A stretch of DNA of 7,682 nucleotides from Candidatus Hydrogenedentota bacterium (GCA_003557825.1 PWNM01000380.1:1-7682); one strand, 5' to 3'. Positions 1-6,351 are shown, counted from the first letter of the stretch. Program-made: numbers and translations. The notes: generated by a model not told the origin, from the letters alone.

Positions 1-98
1 CCCTGCCTATCGCGCTCAACTTTTTCCTGCTGAGCGTCATCTGCCTGATATTGTTCGCTGCCAGTTTGTGGAACGTCAGGCGGCGGTGGATTGCCTGA
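1..98 (+). CDS. C-terminal end of a membrane protein (5' part outside window)
   Basis: Reading from base 3 there is an open frame that ends at TGA 96-98. The visible 31 residues start LPIALNFFLLSVICLILF and form one hydrophobic stretch of about 20 residues followed by the basic tail NVRRRW. This is what a last transmembrane helix with a cytoplasmic positive end looks like. The family cannot be named from this piece; the final helix of a transporter permease or another polytopic protein would fit. The gene converges on the beta-helix gene encoded on the other strand. No T-tract terminator is visible in the 142 bases that follow. Confidence 0.5.
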   Translation, partial: LPIALNFFLLSVICLILFAASLWNVRRRWIA

Positions 99-118
99 GG
101 AGCTCAAAGGAGTTCAAA
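99..118. repeat. 10-bp imperfect tandem repeat
   Basis: Two adjacent 10-base units, GGAGCTCAAA and GGAGTTCAAA, differ at one position. They lie directly after the stop codon of the upstream membrane-protein gene. The repeat is short and may be replication slippage; no function is apparent. Confidence 0.45.
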
Positions 119-241
119 GAATCTCTCTTGGCCTAGATGGGGCATATACCGATCAGCGGCCTCGTTGATGGACAATGGGGGCGAATCATCCGGCAATGCA
201 TACAGCTGTCCTGTGCGCCGAATATGTCCCGGAGCCTTGAT
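104..241 (-). pseudogene. Possible remnant reading frame in the convergent gap
   Basis: On the minus strand, in a frame different from the beta-helix gene, a stretch of 45 codons is open down to TGA at 104-106. It has no start codon of its own. Its translation includes IKAPGHIRRTGQLYALPDD and, later, a segment rich in E, R, F and L. The pattern APGxIRRTGxLYxLPDD loosely recalls the C-terminal part of some DDE transposases (IS4/IS1380 type), but this is memory of a pattern, not an alignment. Another frame is also open for about 37 codons over the same bases, so an open frame of this length could be chance. No terminal inverted repeats are visible here. Confidence 0.2.
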
Positions 242-2250
242 TAGGGCCGTTCGAAACGCTCGGGGAAATCGGTTCGTAGTCCAATCGCTTCCGTATCGAT
301 GGAGTCGATACCCAGTGCGCGGGCAGGGGAGTCATCGGCCAGGCGATAGTCGTGGGCGCCGGCATCCATAAACTGTGGGTCGGCGACAATGCTATCGGCA
401 TCGAATTGTTCGTCAAAAAGGCTTTGCCATTCCTCGAGCGTATCGACTGGGGTGTCGCCGTTGAAACGTAACGGACCGCCGGTCGCGTTCCAAACGCAGT
501 TGAAATTGGATTCGGCGACGCGGTTGTCCTCCCAGTTGATGAAATGATGGATCACGCCCTCCGGTGTCTCGAAGTAGAGGATGTTGTGGGTGTATACATG
601 CTCGTCGGCCCGTTCGTCGGCCATGACCATCGAAAGCAGCGCTGCGTCCATAGGCGGGCGGACGACGATGACGTTGTTATGAAACCGATTGCCGATGCCT
701 TTGGAAAATATCCCTACCACATGCCGGGTTCCGTGGACGTTGTAGATGATGTTGTTGCGAACCGTGAAATAGTCCGTGGCATCGTCGAGATACATACCCA
801 TCTGCAGGTCGAATACATCGTTGCCCACATCGTGAATCAGGTTGTTCTCGTAATGATTGTCTCGGCCCGGCCCCCACGACTCCATGGCGCCTGTATCCTG
901 ACTATCCAGGTTGACCCGGTGAATCCGGTTATAGGCGATGCGGTTGTGGCGGCTGTGGAGAAAGTCGTGGCGATTTTCCCAGGTCACGCCTTCGATTTGG
1001 GTTCGAAGCACCTGATAACGCATGCCCTTGATCGTCGTCCCGTAGCGGGGCATATGGTGGATATCGTTGTGGAGCACTTCGTTGTGGCCGCTCTGGCTGA
1101 TCCAAACGCCTGAGCCGTCGCCCGCATTGCGACCGCCCCGATAAATGTGGTTGTTGACCACTCGGTGGTGGGAGTTTACATCGGGTTGGCCCGGCTGCAG
1201 ACCTTGCAGCATGACCCCGTGCCGTCCCAGGTCATGGATTGCGTTTGACGCGATCCGCACACGCTGCGAATGGCCCACAACCATAACGCCCTGAGCGCCG
1301 CCGTTGGATATGCGGCATCGTTCGAGTTCGCAATCCTGGGCGTGAGCGAATCGAACAACATCGCCCTTGGCGATGCTCAGGTCCAAGTCGGTGATGCGCA
1401 CATATTGCACGGGCGCATCCGGTTCGCCCGTAATGTGCAGGACATGCTCCGCTGTCGAGGCCACATAGGTCGCCTCATTGGGATTTCCGGCACTGGGGCG
1501 GAGGTAGATTCGACGTTCGGTAGGGTCCAGGTAATACTCGCCCGGTTCTTCGAGAAACTCAGGTACATTGAGAACGCGAAAGCGGTTGCCGGGACGAATG
1601 TCGTTGCCTACCCGCTCGGCAAGGGTGAGACGTCGGGCATCGAAATCCACCGATTCAATGTCGGCCGTATAGGTCCACCAGTCCCAACCGGCCCAGATGT
1701 AAACCGATGCATGTCGTGCATCCCAGCCTGCCGGTTCGAGGTCGCCCTCTTGGTAGTAAAAGGCTTCGTGAACCCGGTCGGCCACAGGCTCCGCCACGTG
1801 GAAGTAATCGCCTTTGGGGCGGGCGGCGATGCTCATGGGCGTCCCATTCTCGAAGACCTCGCCCACCTCGTATCCTTCGGGATAGGGGCATGAATAAACG
1901 CCGTCGCCCTCGTCGCGCCAATTGCCTAGCGGAAGACCGCCGATCAGTTGGGCGATTGAGCCTTCAGCGGATCGCCAGGTAACCGGGGCCAATTCCGAAC
2001 CGCTGTCCTCGGGGGTGAATTCGATTCCATCGGGTAGATAAAAGGCCCCCGAAATAGCAAGGGCAACGCCGTGATCGGGAGCGTCGGTTTTTACGGCTCG
2101 GACGGCCTCTTGCGCCGCTTGGAGGGAAGAAAACGGGGCGGCGGCAGAGCCGTCGCCGCCCTCAGGAGCTTGGTCCGAAACGTATAATACGGTCTCGGGC
2201 GATGCCGTAAGCAGGCACAGTCCCCACAAACACGTTGCCACAATAGCCAT
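241..2250 (-). CDS. Exported right-handed parallel beta-helix protein, possible glycan-active enzyme
   Basis: A 669-residue protein. Residues 1-16 are hydrophobic and look like a short export signal, with possible cleavage near residue 16; the n-region lacks Lys or Arg, which is unusual. Residues 22-50 (LYVSD, GDGSAAAPFSSLQAA) match the usual opening of secreted beta-helix proteins, followed by LPDGIEFTPEDSG at 72-84, a pattern I associate with beta-helix CAZymes such as GH141. From about 300 to 560 there are successive coils of about 22-30 residues with ladders such as SNAIHD, NNHIYR, HNDIHH, YNRIHR, NNLIHD and NNIIYN. Acidic clusters QDTGAMES (451-458) and YLDD (487-490) could belong to an active site. 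The tail VADPQFMDAGAHDYRL with SPARALG is the normal C-terminal cap. The start is ATG 2250, with GGAGG 8 nt upstream; no in-frame start lies between it and the preceding stop. The protein is probably periplasmic or secreted. Substrate is unknown; a structural or adhesive role is also possible. Confidence 0.85.
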   Translation of the reverse strand: MAIVATCLWGLCLLTASPETVLYVSDQAPEGGDGSAAAPFSSLQAAQEAVRAVKTDAPDHGVALAISGAFYLPDGIEFTPEDSGSELAPVTWRSAEGSIAQLIGGLPLGNWRDEGDGVYSCPYPEGYEVGEVFENGTPMSIAARPKGDYFHVAEPVADRVHEAFYYQEGDLEPAGWDARHASVYIWAGWDWWTYTADIESVDFDARRLTLAERVGNDIRPGNRFRVLNVPEFLEEPGEYYLDPTERRIYLRPSAGNPNEATYVASTAEHVLHITGEPDAPVQYVRITDLDLSIAKGDVVRFAHAQDCELERCRISNGGAQGVMVVGHSQRVRIASNAIHDLGRHGVMLQGLQPGQPDVNSHHRVVNNHIYRGGRNAGDGSGVWISQSGHNEVLHNDIHHMPRYGTTIKGMRYQVLRTQIEGVTWENRHDFLHSRHNRIAYNRIHRVNLDSQDTGAMESWGPGRDNHYENNLIHDVGNDVFDLQMGMYLDDATDYFTVRNNIIYNVHGTRHVVGIFSKGIGNRFHNNVIVVRPPMDAALLSMVMADERADEHVYTHNILYFETPEGVIHHFINWEDNRVAESNFNCVWNATGGPLRFNGDTPVDTLEEWQSLFDEQFDADSIVADPQFMDAGAHDYRLADDSPARALGIDSIDTEAIGLRTDFPERFERP

Positions 2251-2307
2251 TGGCCCACCCTCCGCTATGGATCTCTCGCTCGATTGTCGGGGCGCTTGGA
2301 TTACGGG

Positions 2308-2841
2308 CTATTCCTGTTGCCGTCGCAGCTCCTGTTGCCGCCGTAATCGATGAGCGTCGATCTCAGTTAGTTGGCGATCCTCGATGATAACAAGATGAAA
2401 CCCGTGTCGGGTCTGAATAATCGGACTGAGTTCGCCGATAGGCCCGTTCCACACATAGGTTTCAAAATCGCCGATGTAGGTACCGCGAGGAGCATACCCT
2501 AAGTCGCCGCCTCGTACGGCGTTGTGATCATCTTCTGAGTATTGCCGAGCAAGTCGCGTAAAGCTCTCGCCGCCCTGTATGCGTTCCCGAAGCTCGGTGA
2601 TCTGCTCCAGGGCTTCTGCCCGCTCCTCGGGATTGCCGTGATCGCATCGAATAAGAATATGCCGCGCGCGAACCACTGATTCGCTTGGCGGGGGTGCTCC
2701 CCGAAGCCATATCAGCAACAGCAGTAGGATGAAAACGCCGATGACCCCTATCCAGATCCATTTGGTTCGATCGGGGGCATCCTCCTCGAACTCCTGATCG
2801 CTATCTACCTTCCGACGTACTTCGTTCTGATCCAAAATCAT
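2308..2841 (-). CDS. Membrane-anchored parvulin-type peptidyl-prolyl cis-trans isomerase
   Basis: A 177-residue protein: a charged N-terminal tail (1-26), one transmembrane helix (about 28-46), a short Pro-rich linker (APPPSES), a PpiC/rotamase domain (about 58-155) and a basic Gln-rich tail. Parvulin hallmarks are ARHILIR with His61, GGDLGY at 111-116, Phe125 and HGFHLV with His149. Asp104 sits where Pin1 has its catalytic Cys, as is common in bacteria. The orientation (acidic tail, helix, then domain) suggests a domain on the outer face of the inner membrane that helps exported proteins fold. It is much shorter than SurA or PpiD and has only one isomerase domain. It lies 53 nt after the GspF-like gene and 57 nt before the beta-helix gene. 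The start is uncertain: the Shine-Dalgarno AGGAG directly abuts ATG 2841, while TTG at 2835 has a normal 6-nt spacing. Confidence 0.88.
   Translation of the reverse strand: MILDQNEVRRKVDSDQEFEEDAPDRTKWIWIGVIGVFILLLLLIWLRGAPPPSESVVRARHILIRCDHGNPEERAEALEQITELRERIQGGESFTRLARQYSEDDHNAVRGGDLGYAPRGTYIGDFETYVWNGPIGELSPIIQTRHGFHLVIIEDRQLTEIDAHRLRRQQELRRQQE
2311..2343 (-). repeat. Short internal duplication encoding RRQQE twice
   Basis: The last 11 residues of the parvulin read RRQQELRRQQE. At DNA level the 11-mer tcctgttgccg occurs at 2312-2322 and again at 2330-2340, an 18-base period. This looks like a recent in-frame duplication that extended the C-terminal tail. Confidence 0.6.
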
Positions 2842-2861
2842 CTCCTAAATGTATGCGGACT

Positions 2862-2888
2862 CCGAACCCTTTGTTTCGTTGGATTCGG
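2862..2888 (-). other. Intercistronic hairpin between the GspF-like and parvulin genes
   Basis: In the 53-nt gap, minus-strand CCGAATCC and GGGTTCGG can pair over 8 positions (one G-U) with an 11-nt loop. No T-run follows, so it does not look like a terminator. It might affect mRNA processing or stability, or be chance. Confidence 0.3.
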
Positions 2889-2894
2889 AATGAA

Positions 2895-3932
2895 TCATCC
2901 CATCAGATTACCCAAGGCGCCAAAATACGACATGTAAAACTGGAAGACAATATAGCCGATAGCGCCTGCCACTGCCAAGTAAACAATATAATATAGTACC
3001 GGAACTGCCTTGTCTACCGCATGGGAGGCTTCCTCCAGGTAATATTGCGACACCTTCCGCAGCGTCTTGTCGATCTCGCCGCTTTCCTCGCCCACATAGA
3101 TCATCTCTCGTGCGGTGGGCAGCAGGAAATGGCTATGGCTAAACGCATCGGTTAGGGTCTCGCCATTGCGCACATGGGGAACGGCCTTGAGCATGTCTTG
3201 GGCGATATAGGGGTTCATTGTCACGGAAGCGGAACGTTCGATGCACTGATGAATGGGTAGTCCGCTTTGGATCAGCAACGCCAGACTACGAAAGAACCGG
3301 GCCAAGGCAAACCGGCGCGTAATCGGAGCCAACGGCCAAATGTAGGTGGACACGGCGCCCCATATCCATTTGAGTACTCCCAGGCGTGCTAGCAGGACGC
3401 AGATGCCGGCGATGATAGCGAATACCGTCAGCCATTTCGCTTGAAACCAACCGTATTCCACGAAAAATCCGCCAAAGGAGAAGGTGGGGCTTGTGCCCAT
3501 GATGCTACCTATGGCCGAGCGAACCATCTTCAGGGCGAAGGTTCCAAGAAACCAGGCCACGACCATGAGCGTAACCGGGTAGAAAAGCGCCTTGACGATG
3601 CTCCGGCGGATCCGCATGCGATCCTCAAAATAGTCCGCCAAATCGCGAAACATCATATCGAGGCGACCGCCGGCTTCGCCCGCGGCGATGGACTCGATCA
3701 CATAGGGCGGCAGGTAGCGTTCTTGGGCCCGCACGGCTTCGGCGAGCGTATCGCCGTCGCGAATCGAGTCCTGAATGCGCGTCAGCAATTCGCGGACTTC
3801 GGTGTCGCGTGACTCCCGCTTGATGGCCTCGAACCCTTGTAGCAAGGGCAAGCCGGCTTCGTAGGTCGTAGCCAACTGGCGACAGAGGGGTACCATTTTT
3901 TTGAGGCTCAGCTGCGGAAAAACGAGTCCCAT
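2895..3932 (-). CDS. Type II secretion / type IV pilus F-family inner-membrane protein (GspF/PilC-like)
   Basis: A 345-residue polytopic membrane protein with two copies of the T2SSF fold, at about 14-135 and 207-335. Each copy carries the family signature: AAGEAGGRLDMMFRDLADYF at 83-102 and VGEESGEIDKTLRKVSQYY at 280-298. Membrane segments are near 116-137, 167-186 and 311-333. Known GspF and PilC proteins are about 400 residues and form the inner-membrane platform that works with the assembly ATPase and pseudopilins. This one starts almost directly with the first T2SSF domain and lacks the usual N-terminal extension of about 50-60 residues. ATG 3932 is supported by AAGGA 6 nt upstream. No ATPase, pseudopilin or secretin gene is in the window; the downstream partners are the parvulin and the beta-helix gene. 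Role in pilus assembly or secretion is inferred from family only. Confidence 0.88.
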   Translation of the reverse strand: MGLVFPQLSLKKMVPLCRQLATTYEAGLPLLQGFEAIKRESRDTEVRELLTRIQDSIRDGDTLAEAVRAQERYLPPYVIESIAAGEAGGRLDMMFRDLADYFEDRMRIRRSIVKALFYPVTLMVVAWFLGTFALKMVRSAIGSIMGTSPTFSFGGFFVEYGWFQAKWLTVFAIIAGICVLLARLGVLKWIWGAVSTYIWPLAPITRRFALARFFRSLALLIQSGLPIHQCIERSASVTMNPYIAQDMLKAVPHVRNGETLTDAFSHSHFLLPTAREMIYVGEESGEIDKTLRKVSQYYLEEASHAVDKAVPVLYYIVYLAVAGAIGYIVFQFYMSYFGALGNLMG

Positions 3933-3985
3933 GGGCGTTCCTTTTCAATCCAGGCGCAGGTCGACGGTTCCGGTGCGCTGGCTGC

Positions 3986-3994
3986 ATTTTATCA
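3986..3994 (-). promoter_or_regulatory. Candidate extended -10 promoter for the GspF-like operon
   Basis: Minus strand reads TGATAAAAT, an extended -10 (TGn plus TAAAAT, five of six bases of TATAAT). It lies 53 nt upstream of ATG 3932 and downstream of the aldolase terminator, where a promoter is expected. The best -35-like element, TTGTGG at 4012-4017, is 20 nt away, which is too far, so the call rests on the extended -10. Confidence 0.35.
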
Positions 3995-4029
3995 GAGCCG
4001 CTTCCAAGGCGCCACAATGGGCAGGATGC

Positions 4030-4072
4030 AAAGCAAACGCCCCGCATCTGAAACGGTTTTCAGAAGCGGGGC
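4030..4072 (-). terminator. Intrinsic terminator of the aldolase gene
   Basis: Bases 4039-4053 and 4058-4072 form a 15-position inverted repeat with one mismatch (4046 against 4065) and a 4-base loop. The GC-rich base of the stem is GCCCCGC against GCGGGGC. On the minus strand the stem is followed by the T-rich run GTTTGCTTTG. It lies 26 bases past the aldolase stop codon, so it should end that transcript before the GspF-like gene. Confidence 0.8.
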
Positions 4073-4098
4073 TCCAGGCTTAAAATGGAAGTTTGGTG

Positions 4099-5139
4099 CT
4101 AGGAATTGTAGACCTTCTTCATATCCTCAAGGCTCATGGGCTCGTAATCGTTGGCATGTCCAGCTTGACCAAAGGCCTCCATCCGCTTGAGATATACTTG
4201 CTTCGCGGCTTCGCGGGCAGGCTTGAGCCAGTCGCGGGGGTCAAATTTATCAGGGGTCTCGGCGAAAACCTTGCGGACGGCTCCGGTCATGGCCAAGCGG
4301 CTGTCCGTATCGACGTTGATTTTGCGAACGCCGTGCGTGATCCCGTCCTGGATTTGTTCGAGGGAGATACCGAAGGTTCCCGGCATCTCACCGCCATATT
4401 TATTGATGAGTTCAACCAGCTCCTGTGGTACGGAGCTCGACCCATGCATGACCATGTGGCAGTTGGGCATCCGTTTGTGAATCTCGTGGATGCGGTCCAT
4501 GGCCAGCTTCGGCGGCAGTACCTCACCGGTTTTCGGGTCTTTACGACCGGACTTGTAGGCGCCGTGACTCGTACCAATGGCAACGGCCAGGGCGTCAAGG
4601 CCCGTCTTGGCGACAAAATCTTCCGCCTGTTCCGGATCGGTGAGATGATCGGCGACTTCTTCATCGCTCAGGCCCGCTCCGTGGCCGTCCTCAATACCGC
4701 CCAGGCAACCGAGCTCGCCTTCGACCGTGATGCCGAGGGGATGGGCCATATCGACGGCTGCCTTCGTGATCTCGACATTTTGCTCGTAGCTGTTCGGCGT
4801 TTTGCCGTCTTCAGCCAGGGAACCGTCCATCATAACCGAGGTGAATCCCAAGTCGATGGCTTGTTTTAGTGTGTCGAGGCTATTGCCGTGGTCAAGGTGC
4901 ATGGCGACGGGGATACGGGGAAACTCGGTGACGGCTGCCTCCATGAGTTTTTTGAGGTAGATCATCCGGCTGTATTTGAGCGCGCCGCGGCTGGCCTGAA
5001 TGATGACCGGGCTGTTCGTCTCGTTGGCGGCTTCCATAATGGCCTGGATCTGCTCCATATTGTTGACGTTGAACGCGCCAACGCCGTATCCGCCCTTGGC
5101 AGCCTCATCGAGGATCTGTCGCATTGGAACTAATGGCAT
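4099..5139 (-). CDS. fba: Class II (zinc-dependent) fructose-bisphosphate aldolase
   Basis: A 346-residue cytosolic enzyme that reversibly splits fructose-1,6-bisphosphate into dihydroxyacetone phosphate and glyceraldehyde-3-phosphate, in glycolysis and gluconeogenesis. The opening PLVPMRQILDEA with YGVGAFNVNNMEQ is typical of the class IIB 'Calvin cycle subtype' (CbbA-like). Zinc and active-site elements are all present: HLDHG at 81-85, VEGELG at 139-144, GTSHG at 189-193, HGSSS at 232-236 and KINVDTDSR at 273-281. Length matches the family, and there is no sign of damage. The start is ATG 5139, with TAGGAG about 10 nt upstream; Met6 is an alternative, but the family begins at MPLV. The gene has its own candidate promoter and a strong terminator, so it is probably monocistronic. 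It is divergent from the PRPP synthetase gene. Confidence 0.96.
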   Translation of the reverse strand: MPLVPMRQILDEAAKGGYGVGAFNVNNMEQIQAIMEAANETNSPVIIQASRGALKYSRMIYLKKLMEAAVTEFPRIPVAMHLDHGNSLDTLKQAIDLGFTSVMMDGSLAEDGKTPNSYEQNVEITKAAVDMAHPLGITVEGELGCLGGIEDGHGAGLSDEEVADHLTDPEQAEDFVAKTGLDALAVAIGTSHGAYKSGRKDPKTGEVLPPKLAMDRIHEIHKRMPNCHMVMHGSSSVPQELVELINKYGGEMPGTFGISLEQIQDGITHGVRKINVDTDSRLAMTGAVRKVFAETPDKFDPRDWLKPAREAAKQVYLKRMEAFGQAGHANDYEPMSLEDMKKVYNS

Positions 5140-5197
5140 GGTTTGATTTCTCCTACTCTGTCCCTACGAGGGGATTGCAGCTTTGGGTTGCGCGGTC

Positions 5198-5228
5198 CGG
5201 GAGCCGTAGACAGGATAACGGGCCCCCG
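5198..5228 (-). other. Hairpin in the aldolase 5' leader
   Basis: On the minus strand CGGGGGCC and GGCTCCCG can pair over 8 positions (one G-U) around a 15-nt loop. It sits about 59 nt upstream of the aldolase start, inside the predicted leader of about 150 nt. No T-run follows. No riboswitch class is recognised. Confidence 0.3.
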
Positions 5229-5252
5229 ATGAGACATCTTCCAACGGCCAAG

Positions 5253-5270
5253 CCGGCAAACGTTTCCCGG
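5253..5270. promoter_or_regulatory. PurR/LacI-type operator-like palindrome
   Basis: The 18 bases CCGGCAAACGTTTCCCGG are an inverted repeat with one mismatched pair and a central CG. The core GCAAACGTTT matches the core of the E. coli PurR box (ACGCAAACGTTTGCGT), and a central CG is characteristic of LacI-family operators. The site lies about 27 bases downstream of the predicted aldolase transcription start, where a bound repressor would block transcription, and about 114 bases upstream of the predicted PRPP synthetase start. No regulator gene is in the window, so binding is inference. Confidence 0.4.
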
Positions 5271-5295
5271 ATGGCTGGCGTGGAAAATCAGGCAA

Positions 5296-5325
5296 AGTAT
5301 ATCACCCCCCGAAAAGAACCCGCAA
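5296..5325 (-). promoter_or_regulatory. Promoter of the aldolase gene
   Basis: Minus strand shows TTGCGG (5320-5325), an 18-base spacer and TATACT (5296-5301), preceded by TGA to make an extended -10. Transcription would start near 5289 and give a leader of about 150 nt. This is one of the better promoter matches in the window. Confidence 0.55.
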
Positions 5326-5363
5326 ATTCGATTCACAACCTGCATCTGGCGGACCCATTGGAC

Positions 5364-5369
5364 TATAAT
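5364..5369 (+). promoter_or_regulatory. -10 box of the PRPP synthetase gene
   Basis: A perfect TATAAT lies 35 bases upstream of the preferred GTG start. Transcription would begin near 5376, leaving a leader of about 28 nt that contains the Shine-Dalgarno. The -35 is poor (TGCATC at 5341-5346 with 17-base spacing). The in-frame ATG at 5368 overlaps this box and so would not be in the mRNA. Confidence 0.45.
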
Positions 5370-5387
5370 GACGCTGGCATCCAATTT

Positions 5388-5393
5388 GAGGAG
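5388..5393 (+). promoter_or_regulatory. Shine-Dalgarno that decides the PRPP synthetase start
   Basis: GAGGAG lies 10 nt before GTG 5404 but only 1 nt before ATG 5395. ATG 5368 has no purine-rich element in front of it. This points to GTG 5404 as the initiation codon. Confidence 0.55.
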
Positions 5394-5403
5394 TATGCGA
5401 GCA

Positions 5404-6351
5404 GTGCAAGACGATGATCTAATGGTATTTGGGGGTTCGGGCAGCCCCAAACTGACCCGGGCCATCTGCGATTATCTACGGATCACCCCGTGTAAAAACG
5501 AAACGCTCCGTTTTTCGGAGGGCAACCTGTTTGTCCGCGTTCTCGAGAATGTGCGGGGGCGGTCCGTATATATAGTGCAGTCCACCTCCCATCCCTCCAA
5601 CGACAACTTTATGGAGCTGTTGTTTTGGATCGACGCCTTCAAGCGGGCCAGCGCCGAGTCGGTGACGGTGGTGATGCCCTATTTTTGCTACGCCAAAGGC
5701 GACAAAAAGGACGAACCGCGGGTATCCATTCGGGCGCGGGTCTGCGCCGACGCTATCGAATCGGCTGGAGCCGATCGAGTGGGCACCATGGACCTTCATG
5801 CGGCTCAAATCCAGGGGGTTTTCAAGGTGCCGGTGGACGATCTGTACGCGCTGCCCGTACTCTGCGACGCCATCGATGCGATGGGTCTGCCCGAGTTGGT
5901 AGTGGTTTCGCCCGATGCGGGATTTGCCAAAAAGGCTCGAAAATACGCCTCGTGCCTTGGCGCGCCGTTGGTCATCGGCGACAAAGAACGGTCGGCCCAC
6001 GATGAACAGGCTGAGGTAATGGCCATTATCGGCGAAGTAGAGGGACGAACCGCTTTTTTGGTGGATGATTTCACCATTTCATGCAATACGCTTATTGAAG
6101 TGGCCGAAAAACTCATCGAGATGGGGGCCCGCGAAGTCATGGCGGCTGTCACCCATGGCATTTTTTCACCGGGAGCCATGGCGCGCATCGATGCCAGCCC
6201 CATATCGCGGTTGTTGATCACCGATACCGTCGAGACCCAACCCGAACCGCTCAGCCCAAAGGTGCAGACCGTTTCCGTGGCGCCTTTGTTTGGCGAGGCC
6301 ATCCGACGGATCCATGACCGGGAGAGCATTAGTACGCTGTTTCCGGACTAG
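5404..6351 (+). CDS. prs: Ribose-phosphate pyrophosphokinase (PRPP synthetase), divergent subfamily
   Basis: Makes 5-phosphoribosyl-1-pyrophosphate from ribose-5-phosphate and ATP, for purine, pyrimidine, His, Trp and NAD synthesis. Two phosphoribosyltransferase-type domains are recognisable. Landmarks, numbered from GTG 5404 (315 residues, the E. coli length): FSEGNLFVRVLENVRG (37-52), QSTSHPSNDNFMELL (59-73), the ATP-binding loop YFCYAKGDKKDEPR (93-106), MDLHAAQIQG (129-138) and the catalytic loop DKERS with Lys194 and Arg196, the same numbers as E. coli Lys194 and Arg196. The ribose-5-phosphate loop is unusual: VDDFTISCNT replaces the normal VDDxxDTGGT, losing Asp and both Gly. KGDKKDEPR also differs from the common ARQDRK. 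Further in-frame starts are ATG 5395 and ATG 5368; GTG fits spacing and family length best. It may be a divergent PRPP synthetase or a related diphosphokinase with altered activity. Confidence 0.88.
   Translation: MQDDDLMVFGGSGSPKLTRAICDYLRITPCKNETLRFSEGNLFVRVLENVRGRSVYIVQSTSHPSNDNFMELLFWIDAFKRASAESVTVVMPYFCYAKGDKKDEPRVSIRARVCADAIESAGADRVGTMDLHAAQIQGVFKVPVDDLYALPVLCDAIDAMGLPELVVVSPDAGFAKKARKYASCLGAPLVIGDKERSAHDEQAEVMAIIGEVEGRTAFLVDDFTISCNTLIEVAEKLIEMGAREVMAAVTHGIFSPGAMARIDASPISRLLITDTVETQPEPLSPKVQTVSVAPLFGEAIRRIHDRESISTLFPD

Noticed and set aside
131..175. Weak hairpin ATCAGC / GTTGAT in the convergent gap, as a terminator
   Set aside because: Only six pairs including a G-U, no T-run on either strand.
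135..243. Small plus-strand ORF of 35 codons starting at ATG 135
   Set aside because: No usable Shine-Dalgarno at normal spacing, no recognisable features, and it overlaps the end of the beta-helix gene.
544..1893. Long plus-strand open frames (189 and 207 codons) opposite the beta-helix gene
   Set aside because: Both are antisense to a protein with regular beta-helix coils, a signal-like start and a family C-terminal cap. Their translations show no domain and no good ribosome binding site.
4093..4869. 258-codon plus-strand open frame opposite the aldolase gene
   Set aside because: The minus strand encodes a complete class II aldolase with all metal-binding motifs, so this is a shadow frame.
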